Shown: positions 44,420 through 55,184, counted from the stretch's first letter. The stretch is DNA of 64,000 nt from Paragorgia papillata (GCA_035771165.1 JAWNZC010000258.1:1487001-1551000), one strand, 5' to 3'. A program made the numbers and translations. Notes: generated by a model from the sequence alone, not told the origin.

Positions 44420-45360
44420 AAACATATTTGTTTAAGGACAGTAAAACACTTAAAGTGTCACTGAGGCAAAAAACGCCTTTCAGTGACCTGAACAGAAATT
44501 TTCTCAATTCGGCAAATAACATAAATATAGTATATTTGCAATTTCACTGTATATTTTTCCCATTCTGAGGGTAGGAAGACTTGAACCATTGATCTTGGGA
44601 AATCATAGCGTGTCAATTTCAAAAACCGGGTGTAGAGACCTTTGAATTTTTTGTCTTTTTGATGTAGGTCTATTGCAAATTTACAACAACAATAGTTTAT
44701 TCACCAGAAAATAAAAATAAATTATTACAAAATAAATGTTCGACAAAAGATAAAGGTAAATACCACCCAAGACATAAACGAGCTATTAATATATATGAGT
44801 TAATCTAGCTTGGTGGATATGAATATTGTTTTTATAAAAGTATATGGTCGAGGAAATACGTATATATACACGGTAAAACACGCTAAATAGAAAACAACAC
44901 ATTATGATGGCTAGAATAATCTTTAATGATACAGCGGAAATATATGGAAGTGCATGCAAGTAATCAAAATATGAAGTGGATGAAAGAAGGAGGAACATTA
45001 CTAGCAAACTACTAGGTATATGACTGCTTCAGTTTCTTTTTGTATTTTATTTTTGAAAGCTCTAAAGCCTTCACACAGTGGGTTCCATATAGTAGCGCCT
45101 TTGTACCGTATGTTCAATTTACCAGCCTCAATATAATGACTTTCGTGTAGCTAATCTGGTATCATAGTTATGTTTAGCCGTTGATACTAAATCAAGAAAA
45201 TGATTAAATGTTGGGAGTAAATTATGTTAAAATTCAAACATAAGCAGCAGTTAAATAAGTAGATAAGGTCTAAAATGTTTTAAGGTTTTTAAAGCACTAA
45301 GGATAGAATTTGAACGTGCATCCGGCTTGGAGAAAGTTATTCTCTTTAGTCGCCTTTTTT
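44420..45360. other. Region without recognised gene
   Basis: AT-rich, no exon or element ends recognised. Confidence 0.35.
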
Positions 45361-45422
45361 GAAAGCGGCCGCGCGGGAGTATGCTAGGCTCTGGGTACGA
45401 GATTGCTTCTGTACTTGTGGGT

Positions 45423-45795
45423 TTAAATTCTAAATACACCGAAGTAGGATGCAGTGTTGCCGCTGTTGACAAAACGCAGTTGTTTCTCACGAACAGCAAA
45501 CAGCAACATACACTACATCTCCCCTATTCAACGAATGTATTCCAGAGGCATACAAAGTAAGAAAACCTGATTTCTTGCCTGCCAAGCCATTGGACTGGAT
45601 CGCCCGAAATGAAATTTTCGTGAAGTAATAAATGTTATCGTAGTCTTGTGGTTCCTCTGGTTTTCTCACCACTTGAAAATAAATTTGTGCATAAATATTA
45701 TATTTTCCTACATCTGAAATATAGATATAGGAATTGTTGGCAAATATGCCAGGTGCAATGTCCCAATGATTTGCTGGACCACATGCTCATTGGAA
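45423..45795 (-). pseudogene. TNF-domain exon, disrupted copy
   Basis: Same structure as 49229-49632: acceptor TTTTAATATAG then MSMWSSKSLGHC, NNSYIYISDVGKYNIYAQIY, LYASGIHSLNRGDVVYVAV, and a final NSGNTASYFGVFRI with TAA at 45423-45425. Frameshifts after HCT (near 45770) and after VAV (near 45500) break it. The final tyFGxF motif and the LYASGIH/GDVVYV strands are typical of TNF ligand domains. Confidence 0.75.
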
Positions 45796-45881
45796 CTATA
45801 TTAAAAGGGGAATCTTCCCAGTGGCCTGTGCGATCCATTATAGTTGTCTAATTTGAAAGAACTATTGAAGTGATACATTAA

Positions 45882-46212
45882 ACCATTTTACAACTTTTGA
45901 ATATCTCGCTTCGTTCTTAAGATATTTTAATTTGTTTGATGTGCAAATCCGATAATCATGACGTCATTGTGTGACACAGCATCACAAAATCACATGTATC
46001 TTGTTGAGTAATGCACAAGATCACCTGAAGCTGAGAGTGTGCGTAGAAACTTGGTACATATTTTGTTTTTGTTGAAAACTCTAAACGATACACATGATTT
46101 TGTGATGCTATCACACAAACACAATGGCGTCATGATTATCTGATTTGCATATCAAAAAATTTACTGCATATATCGAGAAGGAAGCGAGTTATACAAAAGT
46201 TGTAAAAAGGAA
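45882..46212. mobile_element. Foldback element, about 110-bp arms
   Basis: Left ATTTTACAACTTTTGAATAT, GATAATCATGACGTCATTGT and ATCACAAAATCACATGTAT are mirrored at the right by ATACACATGATTTTGTGAT, ATGGCGTCATGATTATC and TATACAAAAGTTGTAAAAAG. Confidence 0.75.
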
Positions 46213-46227
46213 TTTTTTTACGATTTC

Positions 46228-46366
46228 TAATTGATCTTTTAGCGTGGCTGCTCCAAAACTTTGGAACGAACTTTCGAAAGAAATACGTGATATTTCATCT
46301 CTTAGTGTTTTTTAAAACTAATCTTAAAACTCATCTTTTTCAGTTAGTTTTTAATATCTAGGTGTT
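46228..46366 (+). pseudogene. LINE reverse transcriptase C-terminal tail
   Basis: Plus strand reads VAAPKLWNELSKEIRDISSL, then (after a stop/frame change) LKTHLFQLVF. This AAPxLWNxLP...LKTHLF pattern ends many CR1/L2-type LINE ORFs. It is truncated by the TTAA foldback at 46377. Confidence 0.6.
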
Positions 46367-46376
46367 TTACTATTAA

Positions 46377-47131
46377 AGTGCTTATAAACCCAAAATGGGT
46401 TTTTGGTGATTCGAATAGAGCATAAAAAGTTAGTTAATAAGTTCTACATTGGTTTTTGCGTTAGAATTTTAGTTTCGGAGATATAACGGGTCAAACATGC
46501 AAATTTTGCCATTTTTTGAAAAAAAGTTGCACACCCAAAATAACACCCAGAGGCCTGGATCCCAGGAACCCATCTTCATGAACAATATAGACTATATATT
46601 GTGAATCGCCGACAAGTGAAGAGTTTTTCTCGAAAAATGCCCGAACGGTGTGTCGCTTATGGGTGTTCGAACATTGCAGATACCAGAAAAGGTATTTTTA
46701 TATATCAGGCGTAAAATGTATCTGATATATAAAAATACCTTTTCTAGTATCTTTTTGGAATGATAGCTCGCCCGTAGCAGCTAAACGAAGGACGAAATGG
46801 GTGAACTTCAGTCGACGAAGACGAGACAAATGGACGCCTGATATAAAAAAATACCTTTTCTGGTATCTGCAATGTTCGAACACCCATAAGCGACACACCA
46901 TTAGGCATTTTTCGAGAAAAACTCTTCACTTGTCGGCGATTCACAATATAATGTCTATATTGTTGATGAAGATCTGGGTGTTATTTTGGGCGCGCGACTT
47001 TATTTCACAAAATTTGCATGTTTGATCCGTTATATCTCCGAAACTAACATTCTAACGCAAAAACTAATGTAGAACGTATTAATTAACTTTTTATGCTCTA
47101 TCCGAATCACCATTTTGGGTTTATAAGCACT
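46377..47131. mobile_element. Kolobok-like TTAA foldback carrying a partial THAP zinc finger
   Basis: Ends AGTGCTTATAAACCCAAAAT and its inverse, with TTAA on both sides (46373-46376, 47132-47135). The long arms contain, in mirror image, a THAP N-terminus: MPERCVAYGCSNIADTRKGI at 46638-46700 on the plus strand, repeated inverted at about 46840-46915. The loop between encodes the next THAP segment FWNDSSPVAAKRRTKWVNFS then RRRRDKWTP. Kolobok elements have TTAA targets and THAP-bearing transposases, so this is best read as a derivative of one. Confidence 0.75.
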
Positions 47132-47139
47132 TTAAATTC

Positions 47140-47207
47140 TACCCAGAGCCTTCGCGGCCAAAGCTGAAACGAAAGCCTGGGCCGCGAAAGGCTCTGAGAA
47201 CGAGATT
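47140..47207. repeat. Short hairpin repeat, TACCCAGAGCC family
   Basis: TACCCAGAGCCTTCGCGGCC is mirrored by GGCCGCGAAAGGCTCTGAG. Member of the family listed at 29226. Confidence 0.7.
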
Positions 47208-47562
47208 GCAAAGAAACAACCACTGATCTCGAAAGAAGACTGGATCGAGTAACTATGAAAAAATGAGGCCATTTACGTAGTCGATAAGCCTTCTGTTGGT
47301 TTATAATTTATATGATATTACCATATACAAAGTAGAATAATTTTGTTATAAAAAAGACCTAGAAAGCACATAAGAAGGCCAAAAGGTATTATTATCGCAA
47401 CGTTAGGCCTTTTAGAAATCGGATTTTCTACCACCCGTATTCAGTAGGATACTCTATCCCGTCTTCTTTTAAGATCAGTGTAAACAACGATAACACCTAC
47501 TTCGTATTTTTTGAGCCTAGGACACCCCGCCGCGCGGGAGTATGTTTGGCTTTGGGTACGAG

Positions 47563-48357
47563 CATGGGCTTTAGGAAAGGCTCTATGTGGCTCGAGTGAA
47601 AAGTTGTTTCAGCATACGATTGTTAACAAAAAATTGTGTACTTGTCTTACCTTAATGTTCAATGAACTTCCTTGTATATGATCCGTAGTTGTCTATGGTA
47701 GCTTGAAATACGCCACAATAGATTTGCCTTCGACTTGAATTTTAAACGGCCATGTTTACTAGGCCCAATCCTTCAAACTGTCATACGGCTTACGCGTACT
47801 AATTAATGACGTCACACGTCCGCTGGAAAGTCCAAAAAATAAGAGGGTAGGATCTTTGATTTTTCATCGTCATGAGCGGGATGAAGCGACACTACCATAT
47901 ATGGCACAAACGTGTCTCCAACTTCCATATATGGAAACAACCTGTCCCCTGCCCCAATCCACCTAGCAACTCGCGTTTATTCTGACGTCAGAACCTTCAT
48001 CCTGCTCTTGACGATTGGAACAGATCACATGGTATGTAATCCAGATAGCTGATTGGTTTAGAAGAGTACCACACCCACTTTGATCCTACCCTCTCAATTC
48101 TTAATATTTTAGTACGCGTATTAAGCCTAGTAAACATGGCCGTTCAAAATTCAAGTCGAAGGGTATTCGGTGAATTTATAGAAAGACTGCATGCAAAGCT
48201 ATTGTAGCGTATTTCAAGCTACCATAGACAGCTACGGATCGTATACAAGGAAGTTCATTGAACATTAAGGTAAGAAAAATGCACAATTTTTTGTTAACAA
48301 TCGTATGCTGAAACAACTTTTCACTCGAGCCACATAGAGCCTTTCCTAAAGCCCATG
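47563..48357. mobile_element. Foldback element with 7-bp target duplication
   Basis: CATGGGCTTTAGGAAAGGCT is mirrored by AGCCTTTCCTAAAGCCCATG. Arms of about 300 bp also share CATACGATTGTTAACAAAAA and AAACGGCCATGTTTACTAGG. The direct repeat GTACGAG flanks it (47556-47562, 48358-48364; GGTACGAG if the end is placed one base inward). It inserted in a CCCAGAGCC-family hairpin remnant. Non-coding. Confidence 0.8.
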
Positions 48358-48381
48358 GTACGAGATTGCTTCTGTACTATA

Positions 48382-49234
48382 CAGTAAAAACCCGCGTATA
48401 AGAACCTAGTGATTTAAGAACCTACAGGCTGAAATGTGGAATTTTGATGGTCAAAATTTGGGACTTTAATTGAGAAATTTACTCCAATTAACTACATCTT
48501 ATTCAAAAAATCATAAGCATTACTTTTATTGATGAAAATACAGTTGAAGCGGCCAAATCATTGTCATTCTGCCTGTCGTAACAATACACCATATCAACTT
48601 TTGAAAAAAAATTAAGAACCTATTAAGAATCTAATCAGCCTGAATTGTGAAAATCTACCCCAAAATATAAGAACCTGTTCAGCCTGACTTCGAAAAATCT
48701 TTATACGCGGGTTTTTACCAGTGAACTGTATATAACCTGGAACGCTAATTCCATAAGAAAGTCCCTATGATTTGCTGAAGCCAATATGGCGGCTATAAAC
48801 AGCCCGTTTAAGATAAGTTTCTGGATGCTCGGAAATGAATTTTTAACAGCATCTAAGCTTTTCTCAAATAAATGATGCCAAAATATCTCTGAACCCTTTC
48901 CGTAAAGTCTACTAACACAGAAAAACCAAAAATTTTCGCGCGGTCTTTTCATGTTGTTCGTCTTGTACGTGTGATATTTCGGTTGCTTATTAACCATTTT
49001 TTATTTTAAGCACATTTATTTAAAGCTCTTTTGTCCTAGTTTAATATATGCAGAAATTGGCAAGTGCTTAACAAAAAGAAAATGGCAAAATTTATCGATT
49101 TTCAAACTATATTTTTCGACGCCATTTTGTAAAAAGGGACTGGGGCAACCTGCAAAATCATCACTCATGGGTGGCTTCAAAGATGGCGGCGGAGTTAGCG
49201 TTCCAGGTTATATACAGTTCACTGGTTTTTACTG
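48382..49234. mobile_element. Mariner-like MITE ending the TNF ORF, itself interrupted
   Basis: It starts CAGTAAAAACCCGCGTATAA and its right end is GCGGGTTTTTAC plus TG, split by the hAT-like insertion 48719-49224. TA flanks both sides (48380-48381, 49235-49236). Without the insertion it would be about 340 bp. Its right terminal repeat supplies CAG TAA at the end of the minus-strand TNF frame. Confidence 0.78.
48719..49224. mobile_element. hAT-like MITE with 8-bp target duplication
   Basis: CAGTGAACTGTATATAACCT at the left is mirrored by AGGTTATATACAGTTCACTG at the right. A perfect 8-bp direct repeat GTTTTTAC flanks it (48711-48718, 49225-49232). CAGTG ends and 8-bp targets fit hAT. 506 bp; no transposase. 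It lies inside the right terminal repeat of the MITE above. Confidence 0.88.
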
Positions 49235-49632
49235 TATTCGGAATGCACCGAAGTAACTGGCAGTGTTGCCTCTGTTGATAAACCGCAGTTGTTTCGGATT
49301 AACAGAGACATACACTACATCTCCCCATGCCAACGCATGTATGCCAGAGGCATACAAAGTAAAAAAAAAAGACTCCTTCCCTGCCAAAGGGTTTGTCATT
49401 ACCGCCCGAAATAAGGTTGTCGTCTCGCCTTTCCTATTTCGTCGTAACACAAAAATTACGAAGTACGTGTTATCGTACTCCGCCCATGCCTCTCTAACAA
49501 CGGCAAAGTATAATTGAAAATATATATAATATGTTCCTACATCTAAAAAATAGATGTAGGAATCGTTCTTAACTACTGACATTCCAGGCGTGCAGTGGCC
49601 CAATGAGTCAGCTGACCATATGTCCAGTGGAA
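49229..49632 (-). CDS. TNF-superfamily ligand domain exon
   Basis: Acceptor CCCTTTTAATATAG on the minus strand leads to PLDIWSADSLGHCTPGMSVV, YIYFLDVGTYYIYFQLYFAV, TLYASGIHALAWGDVVYVSV and INRGNTASYFGAFRIQ. The GTYYIYxQ strand, SGIHxLxxGDxxYV and terminal SYFGAF are hallmarks of the TNF jelly-roll. About 133 residues: most of a TNF homology domain, no transmembrane part here, so upstream exons must lie at higher coordinates (not found in the window). The stop codon comes from a MITE. Likely a secreted or membrane trimeric ligand of the cnidarian TNF expansion. Confidence 0.75.
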
Positions 49633-49776
49633 CTATATTAAAAGGGGAAAAGAAGCGAAAATTTAATATTGGTTAGGTCATCTTGTATAAGACACATGTC
49701 ATGGAATTGAAAATAGTTATACTTGATACAAAAAAGGTCAAAAAACATAAATTAAAAATAGATAAAAATTGTCCTC

Positions 49777-50202
49777 TTAAAATGTTGTAAAGTATAGGCA
49801 AGTTCTTGATATCTTCAGATTTCGTTCTAAGACCTTAACAATTAGCTCTTCGCTTTTGGATCTAATAGATCTAAAATTCTTCTTCTTACGAGTACTATCA
49901 TGCTGAACATCCCACGCACCGGTCATGATGTGGAAAGTAACACTGTCTATTTCGATATGATTATTAACTACCTTGTACATATAAATACGACGCTGAGCCG
50001 AGCGCCTAATCTTAAGATCTAACCAGTTCAGGGTTTTTAGATTATCAGTTGTAGATGAATATACAGATCGCTCAAGAATCAATTTACCAGCCTTATTTTG
50101 CATTGATTGTATTAACAAGTTCATCAAAGCAGCATTATTCTTATAACCCCAAAATATACGTTTGTATATTCCAGGACTGGCAGAACCATGGTATACTAAC
50201 AA
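49777..50202 (-). pseudogene. LINE reverse transcriptase C-terminal fragment
   Basis: The minus-strand ORF encodes LMNLLIQSMQNKAGKLILER, LKTLNWLDLKIRRSAQRRIY and MYKVVNNHIEIDSV. QNxAxRxI...LxxLNWLxLxxRR...MYK is the C-terminal signature of CR1/L2-like LINE RTs. 141 codons remain open; the N-terminal part is missing. Confidence 0.75.
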
Positions 50203-50305
50203 ACGTTTACCTGGTATGTAAATGAAGAAGATGCTTGACGCGTTTTAATAAGTCTAATCTTTTGCCCAGCTTTAGATTAAATGAAGTCGATGATAATATG
50301 CCGAC

Positions 50306-51018
50306 CGGTGTAAGGAACTGATTTGAACGTTCATACGCTTTTGAACAACTTGCATTACTGACACCCTACAAATAATAGAGATGGTAGGAGACTGCTTACC
50401 GGCCGATCTCGATAATATTGCTCTAAATTCGCTTCAAATGCTCCCATCGCTCCAAAACTTCACTCATCCACTGATCGACCACAATTTATTACATAATTAT
50501 TACATAATTTAGCTCAAAGGCGCCGCTCGGGAAAAGGCTCAACAGAAATATACGCGTGCACAAATGGTTTAAAGTGGCTCAGCGACTCAGATCAAAATAT
50601 AGTAACGTTTGATTACTGCCGAAATTATTGAACGTGGATTTCTAACGTTTCGAACGAATGCCTTACGTTCAATAATTTTGGCAGTACTCAAACCTTACTA
50701 TATTTTGATCTGAGTCGCTGAGCCACTTTAAGCCAAGCCTTTTTCCGAGCGCCTTTGAGCTAAATTCTGTCGAATTTACCTTTCGAAGTTGGTCGCCTCT
50801 TCGAGTGTGGTCGATCAGTGGATAGTCTAACTATCTAACTTCCTTTGAGTGAAGTGGAGATATGGGAGCATTTGAAGCGAATTTAGAGCAATATTATCGA
50901 GATCGGCCGATAAGCAGTCTGACTCTCCTACCTTCTCTATTATTTGTAAGGTGTCAGTATTAAATGCGAGTTGTTCAAAGGCCTATGAACGTTGAAATTT
51001 AACCAGTTTCCTTACACG
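50306..51018. mobile_element. Foldback element (outer of a nested pair)
   Basis: CCGGTGTAAGGAACTG is mirrored by CAGTTTCCTTACACGG. Arms of about 170 bp share TACAAATAATAGAGATGGTA, ATCTCGATAATATTGCTCTA and GCTTCAAATGCTCCCAT. Another foldback (50512-50762) lies between. Confidence 0.78.
50512..50762. mobile_element. Foldback element (inner), AGCTCAAAGGCGC ends
   Basis: AGCTCAAAGGCGC and GTGGCTCAGCGACTCAGATC are mirrored by GATCTGAGTCGCTGAGCCAC and GCGCCTTTGAGCT. The centre holds ATTTCTAACGTTTCGAACGA, related to the hairpin at 23745-23942. Confidence 0.75.
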
Positions 51019-51419
51019 GACAAATCAACAAATTAACACGCAAAGATAAAAGGTAAGCATTTATTTCATATTTTACAAGCTTTAAGCCTGAGTCACTTCG
51101 TTATAATAACCGTTGAAAATAGAGTAAACTCATAGTTTGAGCTTGGGGCACTTGTGGTCACTCCTGCATGAAAATCCGCCATGATGAAACATCAGTATTT
51201 GAGTTGTAACGTTAGAAGTGCCGTTTGTTCCATCACAGGTGGCCCGAGTAATTACAATTTACAGCAAGGTACTTAGACTAGCTCCGAGTCTCTCTTTCTC
51301 TCGTGGAAGAAAGAAGAGTGAGACTTGTTAAACTGGAAGGAAATCGAATCTCATCGTGGGAAAAGCATTAACGCATGACGTGACACGTGAGCTCTAAACA
51401 ATGTCCGCTCCACATGGGA

Positions 51420-51761
51420 CAATAGCGAAGCGCACAGTTACTATTTATAGACGATTTAAAATTCTTTTCTGTGCATATAAATTAGCCCCTCTAACCTCGC
51501 TTTAGGGTAAAGATTCTTTTGAATTTCGCACATGAAAACGAGTTCAGAGGCGCTAATTTGTATGCACATAAAAGAATATTAATTTGGCAACCATTTATGA
51601 ATAAGGTCAATAGGCCTAAACTCAGACAAACAAAAACAAATTTTAATCTCAAATGAATCATTATGAATGCTAAAGACAAAATTTCTAGTGTTGAAAATGC
51701 AAGAATATATTACAGACTCAGAAAAACATTAATTTGACGTCATTTGCGCGCTTCGCTATTG
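51420..51761. mobile_element. AATAGCGAAGCGC MITE, interrupted copy
   Basis: Same ends as 1467-1634 but 174 bp longer because a foldback (51453-51608) inserted at the ATTTATAGAC position. Flanking internal sequence (ACTCAGACAAACA, GAAAATGCAAGAATA) matches copy 1. Confidence 0.75.
51453..51608. mobile_element. ATAGACC foldback, nested and 5'-shortened copy
   Basis: The hairpin around GTGCATATAAATTAGCCCCT and AGGCGCTAATTTGTATGCAC matches 52811-52995, lacking about 15-20 bp at the left end. Nested in the AATAGCGAAGCGC MITE. Confidence 0.7.
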
Positions 51762-51769
51762 CCAAAAGT

Positions 51770-51850
51770 GATAATACGCCAACTAAGCCAACCCAACTAA
51801 GCCAAAACTAAGCCAATAATACGCCAACTAAGCCAACCCAACTAAGCCAT
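51770..51850. repeat. Tandem repeat, AACTAAGCCAACCC
   Basis: About two copies of a unit containing ATACGCCAACTAAGCCAACC and the shorter motif AACTAAGCCA, six times in all. Confidence 0.8.
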
Positions 51851-51974
51851 ACTATAGGTCCCCACATATAGAACTTAGACGCTGATTGGTCCAAATGATT
51901 TTACGTCAGACCCAAAATTGGGTCAATGAAAATGGCGCGTAGCAAGTTTGAAAAGCCCGTATCTTGGGGCAAGT

Positions 51975-51993
51975 CTGGGGGGGGGGGGGGGAT
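51975..51993. repeat. Poly-G tract
   Basis: Run of about 16 G. Confidence 0.85.
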
Positions 51994-51999
51994 CCAGGA

Positions 52000-52560
52000 G
52001 GAGCGATACGGACTTTGAGAAAGTCTATACGGTACTTGGGCACTGATTGCTGAATTTTATTCCCATTTACTACATTTAGAACTTACCGTATCCTTCTGGG
52101 AAAGGACGTCGTATGTTTGTATCGTAATAACTCGTTAAATGCACCATATTCCCATGTCCTTTAAACGCCTATGAGTAATATTAGAGAAATAAATACCAGT
52201 TCTCTGGCTATACCACTTCTCTCTCTATACTGCATGCTACGTTAAAGAAGTCGGAGTTAAGATTGTGAAGTGCCGAAAGCTCTTGGACAATTCATCAAAG
52301 CAAAATGTGGACAGAACTAATGGTAGAGGGTTTATAGACCGAAAAGGTTAAACAAATTAAAGTTGAACAATCCAATTATCGAATTGACTAAAAATAATTG
52401 ATGAGAAAGACGTCAACTATTTTTACAAGAGGTACATTAATTAATATTATTATACATTCAAACTTTATTCTCGTTCCTTATTTGTCAACATGCTCTAGTC
52501 AATTCGCAATGTCTGGCCAGCTGTGATGTGATTTCCGCCGAATAATTGGGAGGAGTCCAG
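52000..52560. other. Region without recognised gene
   Basis: No exon or element ends seen apart from the repeat end at 52567. Confidence 0.35.
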
Positions 52561-52566
52561 CAGCTA

Positions 52567-52632
52567 GTAAGAGGAATTTCACATTGGGCGCCATATTGAA
52601 TTTTACCGCGTAGAGACCTGGGAACTAGTAAA
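52567..52632. repeat. Solo copy of the GGAATTTCACATTGG repeat end
   Basis: AGGAATTTCACATTGGGCGC and TTGAATTTTACCGCG match the arms of 58573-59263. Confidence 0.7.
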
Positions 52633-52810
52633 AATACTTCCGCCGCGAATTTAAAATGCGAGCAAGTTTAAAGTATATTCCTCTGCCGTTAGTAAAGTCA
52701 CAGCAAATTGTTTTGAATTATCTACATTATATAACCCCAGTGTTAGTCCAATTAACTACATCTTATTCAAAAATACTCGGTTTCTCATTTGTTAACTTTT
52801 CAAAAGAACT

Positions 52811-52995
52811 ATAGACCTTATTCATCAATGGCCGCCAAATTAATATTCTTTTATGTGCATACAAATTAGCCCCTCTGAACTCGTTTTCATGTGCGAAATT
52901 CAAAAGAATCTTTACTCTAAAACGAGATTAGAGGGGCTAATTTATATGCACATAAAATAATTTTAAATCGTCGGCCATTTATGAATAAGGTCTAT
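52811..52995. mobile_element. ATAGACC foldback, full copy
   Basis: ATAGACCTTATTCATCAATG is mirrored by ATGAATAAGGTCTAT, with arms through ACAAATTAGCCCCTCTGAAC. Full-length relative of 51453-51608 (opposite orientation). Confidence 0.78.
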
Positions 52996-53377
52996 CATGG
53001 CACCTGCTTGCGTTGCGTGCTAGTTTCTTGTTAAAATGTCTATAAAGTGAAAAATTCGTTGGTATTTTTATTCGTTGGTATCTATATTCCGTATTTGTTT
53101 TTTAAAAAAACTAGATTGCCAAAGATTCGGTAAGTACGTAGCTACGAGGAACGGGTTTTGTGATTGGTTATATGTGGAACAAAAGTGATCAGTGTTTGTG
53201 ACTCGTTCGTTAAAAATCAATTCTATTGTTTTATTGTGTTTGTGACTCGTTCTTTAAAAATCAATTCTATTGTTTTGTTATCATAAACCAATCATAAAAC
53301 TTGTTCCTGCAATCTCGTTCCCAGACCCCGTGCGTGTGGTCAGCGGTACCACTCTCTACTTGGCTCTGGGATAATCC

Positions 53378-54022
53378 AAAACCGGAACCACGGTTTTCAG
53401 GCGATCCTCACGTTGTAAACCAATAAATTTGTTGGTTACAACGCTTTAACAATCCCAATAATTTATTGCATACAATGACCAGCATTCAAGCATGACCAGT
53501 AAGTAGATTATGTTAACTAGTGAATAGCGTCATATTCTTCGCATGATCATGTATTTCATCATATTTTTCAATGAAAGCCTTCCCCCAAACCCCCAACCAT
53601 ATGCCCTAATCAAGCCTAACCAAGGATTCGTGGACTTATACAGGTCGACCTCACTCCAAAATTAAGGATTATCCTTAATTGTCAACTCTCCCAGAATTAA
53701 GGCTAATCCTTTATTTTAAACGAAACCTCACCCCCATACCCCACCCCCAAACCACAACCCCCCGGAAACCCTAAACCTAATCACAAGGCCTTTTTGACAA
53801 TTAAGAAATAGCCTTAATTTTGGTAGGAGATCATGTTGACTTATAACCGAAAATATTGACCATTTACTACGCGGTTGGCACTCTTTAAGTAATATGCTAA
53901 TTGGTCATGCTTGAATGCTGGTCATTGCATGCAATAAATTATTGGGATTGTTAAAGCGTTGTAACCAACAAATTTATTGGTTTACAACGTGCGGTATGGG
54001 TGCGGTTTTGTGGTTCCGGTTT
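53378..54022. mobile_element. Foldback element, AAACCGGAACCAC ends
   Basis: Both arms, about 130 bp, share GTTGTAAACCAATAAATTTG, CGCTTTAACAATCCCAATAA and CAGCATTCAAGCATGACCA. Inside is a further small foldback 53644-53840 (CCAAAATTAAGG / CCTTAATTTTGG). Ends lie 26 bp upstream of the RecQ-like start codon. Confidence 0.75.
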
Positions 54023-54391
54023 CATGTTGATGACCGCTTATCAATATATGTTCGGCTCAAACATATGGAGGGTGATGTCCGCCAATATTAATATTTACAC
54101 TTTGCAATCCAATTTGCACATTTTGTTATTGCCACAATGCATTACGACATTAAAGACTTGAATTATGACATGGACGCTTCACGTTTTGTCCTCTGTTTGC
54201 TCATTTTCGCCCCGAGTTGCGGATGTCCTGAGACATTCCATTGTGATGACGTAACATTATGCGTGGCACTCAGAACACGAATTTGGGACGTTGGAAATTA
54301 ACGATAATTTATTTCCCGCCTGAATTATAATTATTCCGTCCTTCGAAGTTCGAACATCACTATTATTGTGCGGTCTTTGCAGTATTGTAAA

Positions 54392-55184
54392 ATGGCGGAA
54401 AACCGATCAAAGTCTCACGAAGCAGCAGCGCTGTTACGACGTGCAGCAAATATTTTAACGGAGGAATCGTCATCTTCTACTCGTTCAGTGCTAGACAACA
54501 CACCCAGCACAGTACCAACGTCGTCGTTGGTTTCAAACTCCATGACACCAAGGCCAAGAAGCAACAACACTACGGCTACTGGCGAGGCTACTGGCAGCCC
54601 TGCGCATTCATCTTTACCATCGTCATCGACGGCGCTTTTACCAGCTCAACCAGCCAACCCCCTAACGTCTAATGAAGAATTTCGGCGTCTCTTTGCACCT
54701 TATAATAATGCAAATAACAGCAACATTGTACGCCAACCTCCGGCAAAGCGTGGTCGGACGAATTGTTGGGGGCCAACACGAACCTATTTCAAGCCGCATG
54801 ATTCGTGGACACACGAGTTCTTCTGTTTGGCTAACCACCAACAGAAGTGTACTCCCAACAGAGTGGAAAAGTCGAAGTTACAGAAAGCTGGTATTGGAAG
54901 AAAGCGAATTGTGTTTCAAAGAAAAGATAACTCTTCGCAAGTTAAAGCCAAGCTCGAAGAGGCTTATCCGAAACTTGGCATGGGTGGTGGATTTGAATTG
55001 TTGAGAAGCAGCGTGTCACCAAGTGATAGAGCCTCCAAAAAGTGCCTATTCCGTTCCATTTTTACGGGATTGTTCTGGTTTAGGCCAAGCAATCGCATAT
55101 GTCAGACCTCTTCAGAGAGATTTAGATACAACACCACTGTCATTGCTGCCAGAAGAAGGCTGTCATGGAGGTCAGGCAATTGGG
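54392..55184 (+). pseudogene. G2E3/HECT-associated transposon protein, N-terminal part, frameshifted
   Basis: It begins MAENRSKSHEAAALLRRAAN. After a Ser/Pro/Ala-rich linker comes TWTHEFFCLANHQQKCTP-type sequence, LQKAGIGRKRIVF and LEEAYPKLGMGGGFELLRSS, a conserved block found before HECT-like domains in fish and cnidarian G2E3-like transposon proteins. The frame then shifts near 55025; the other frame continues IEPPKSAYSVPFLRDC and VRPLQRDLDTTPLSLLPEEG to a donor at 55184/55185. No HECT part is in the element. Confidence 0.65.
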
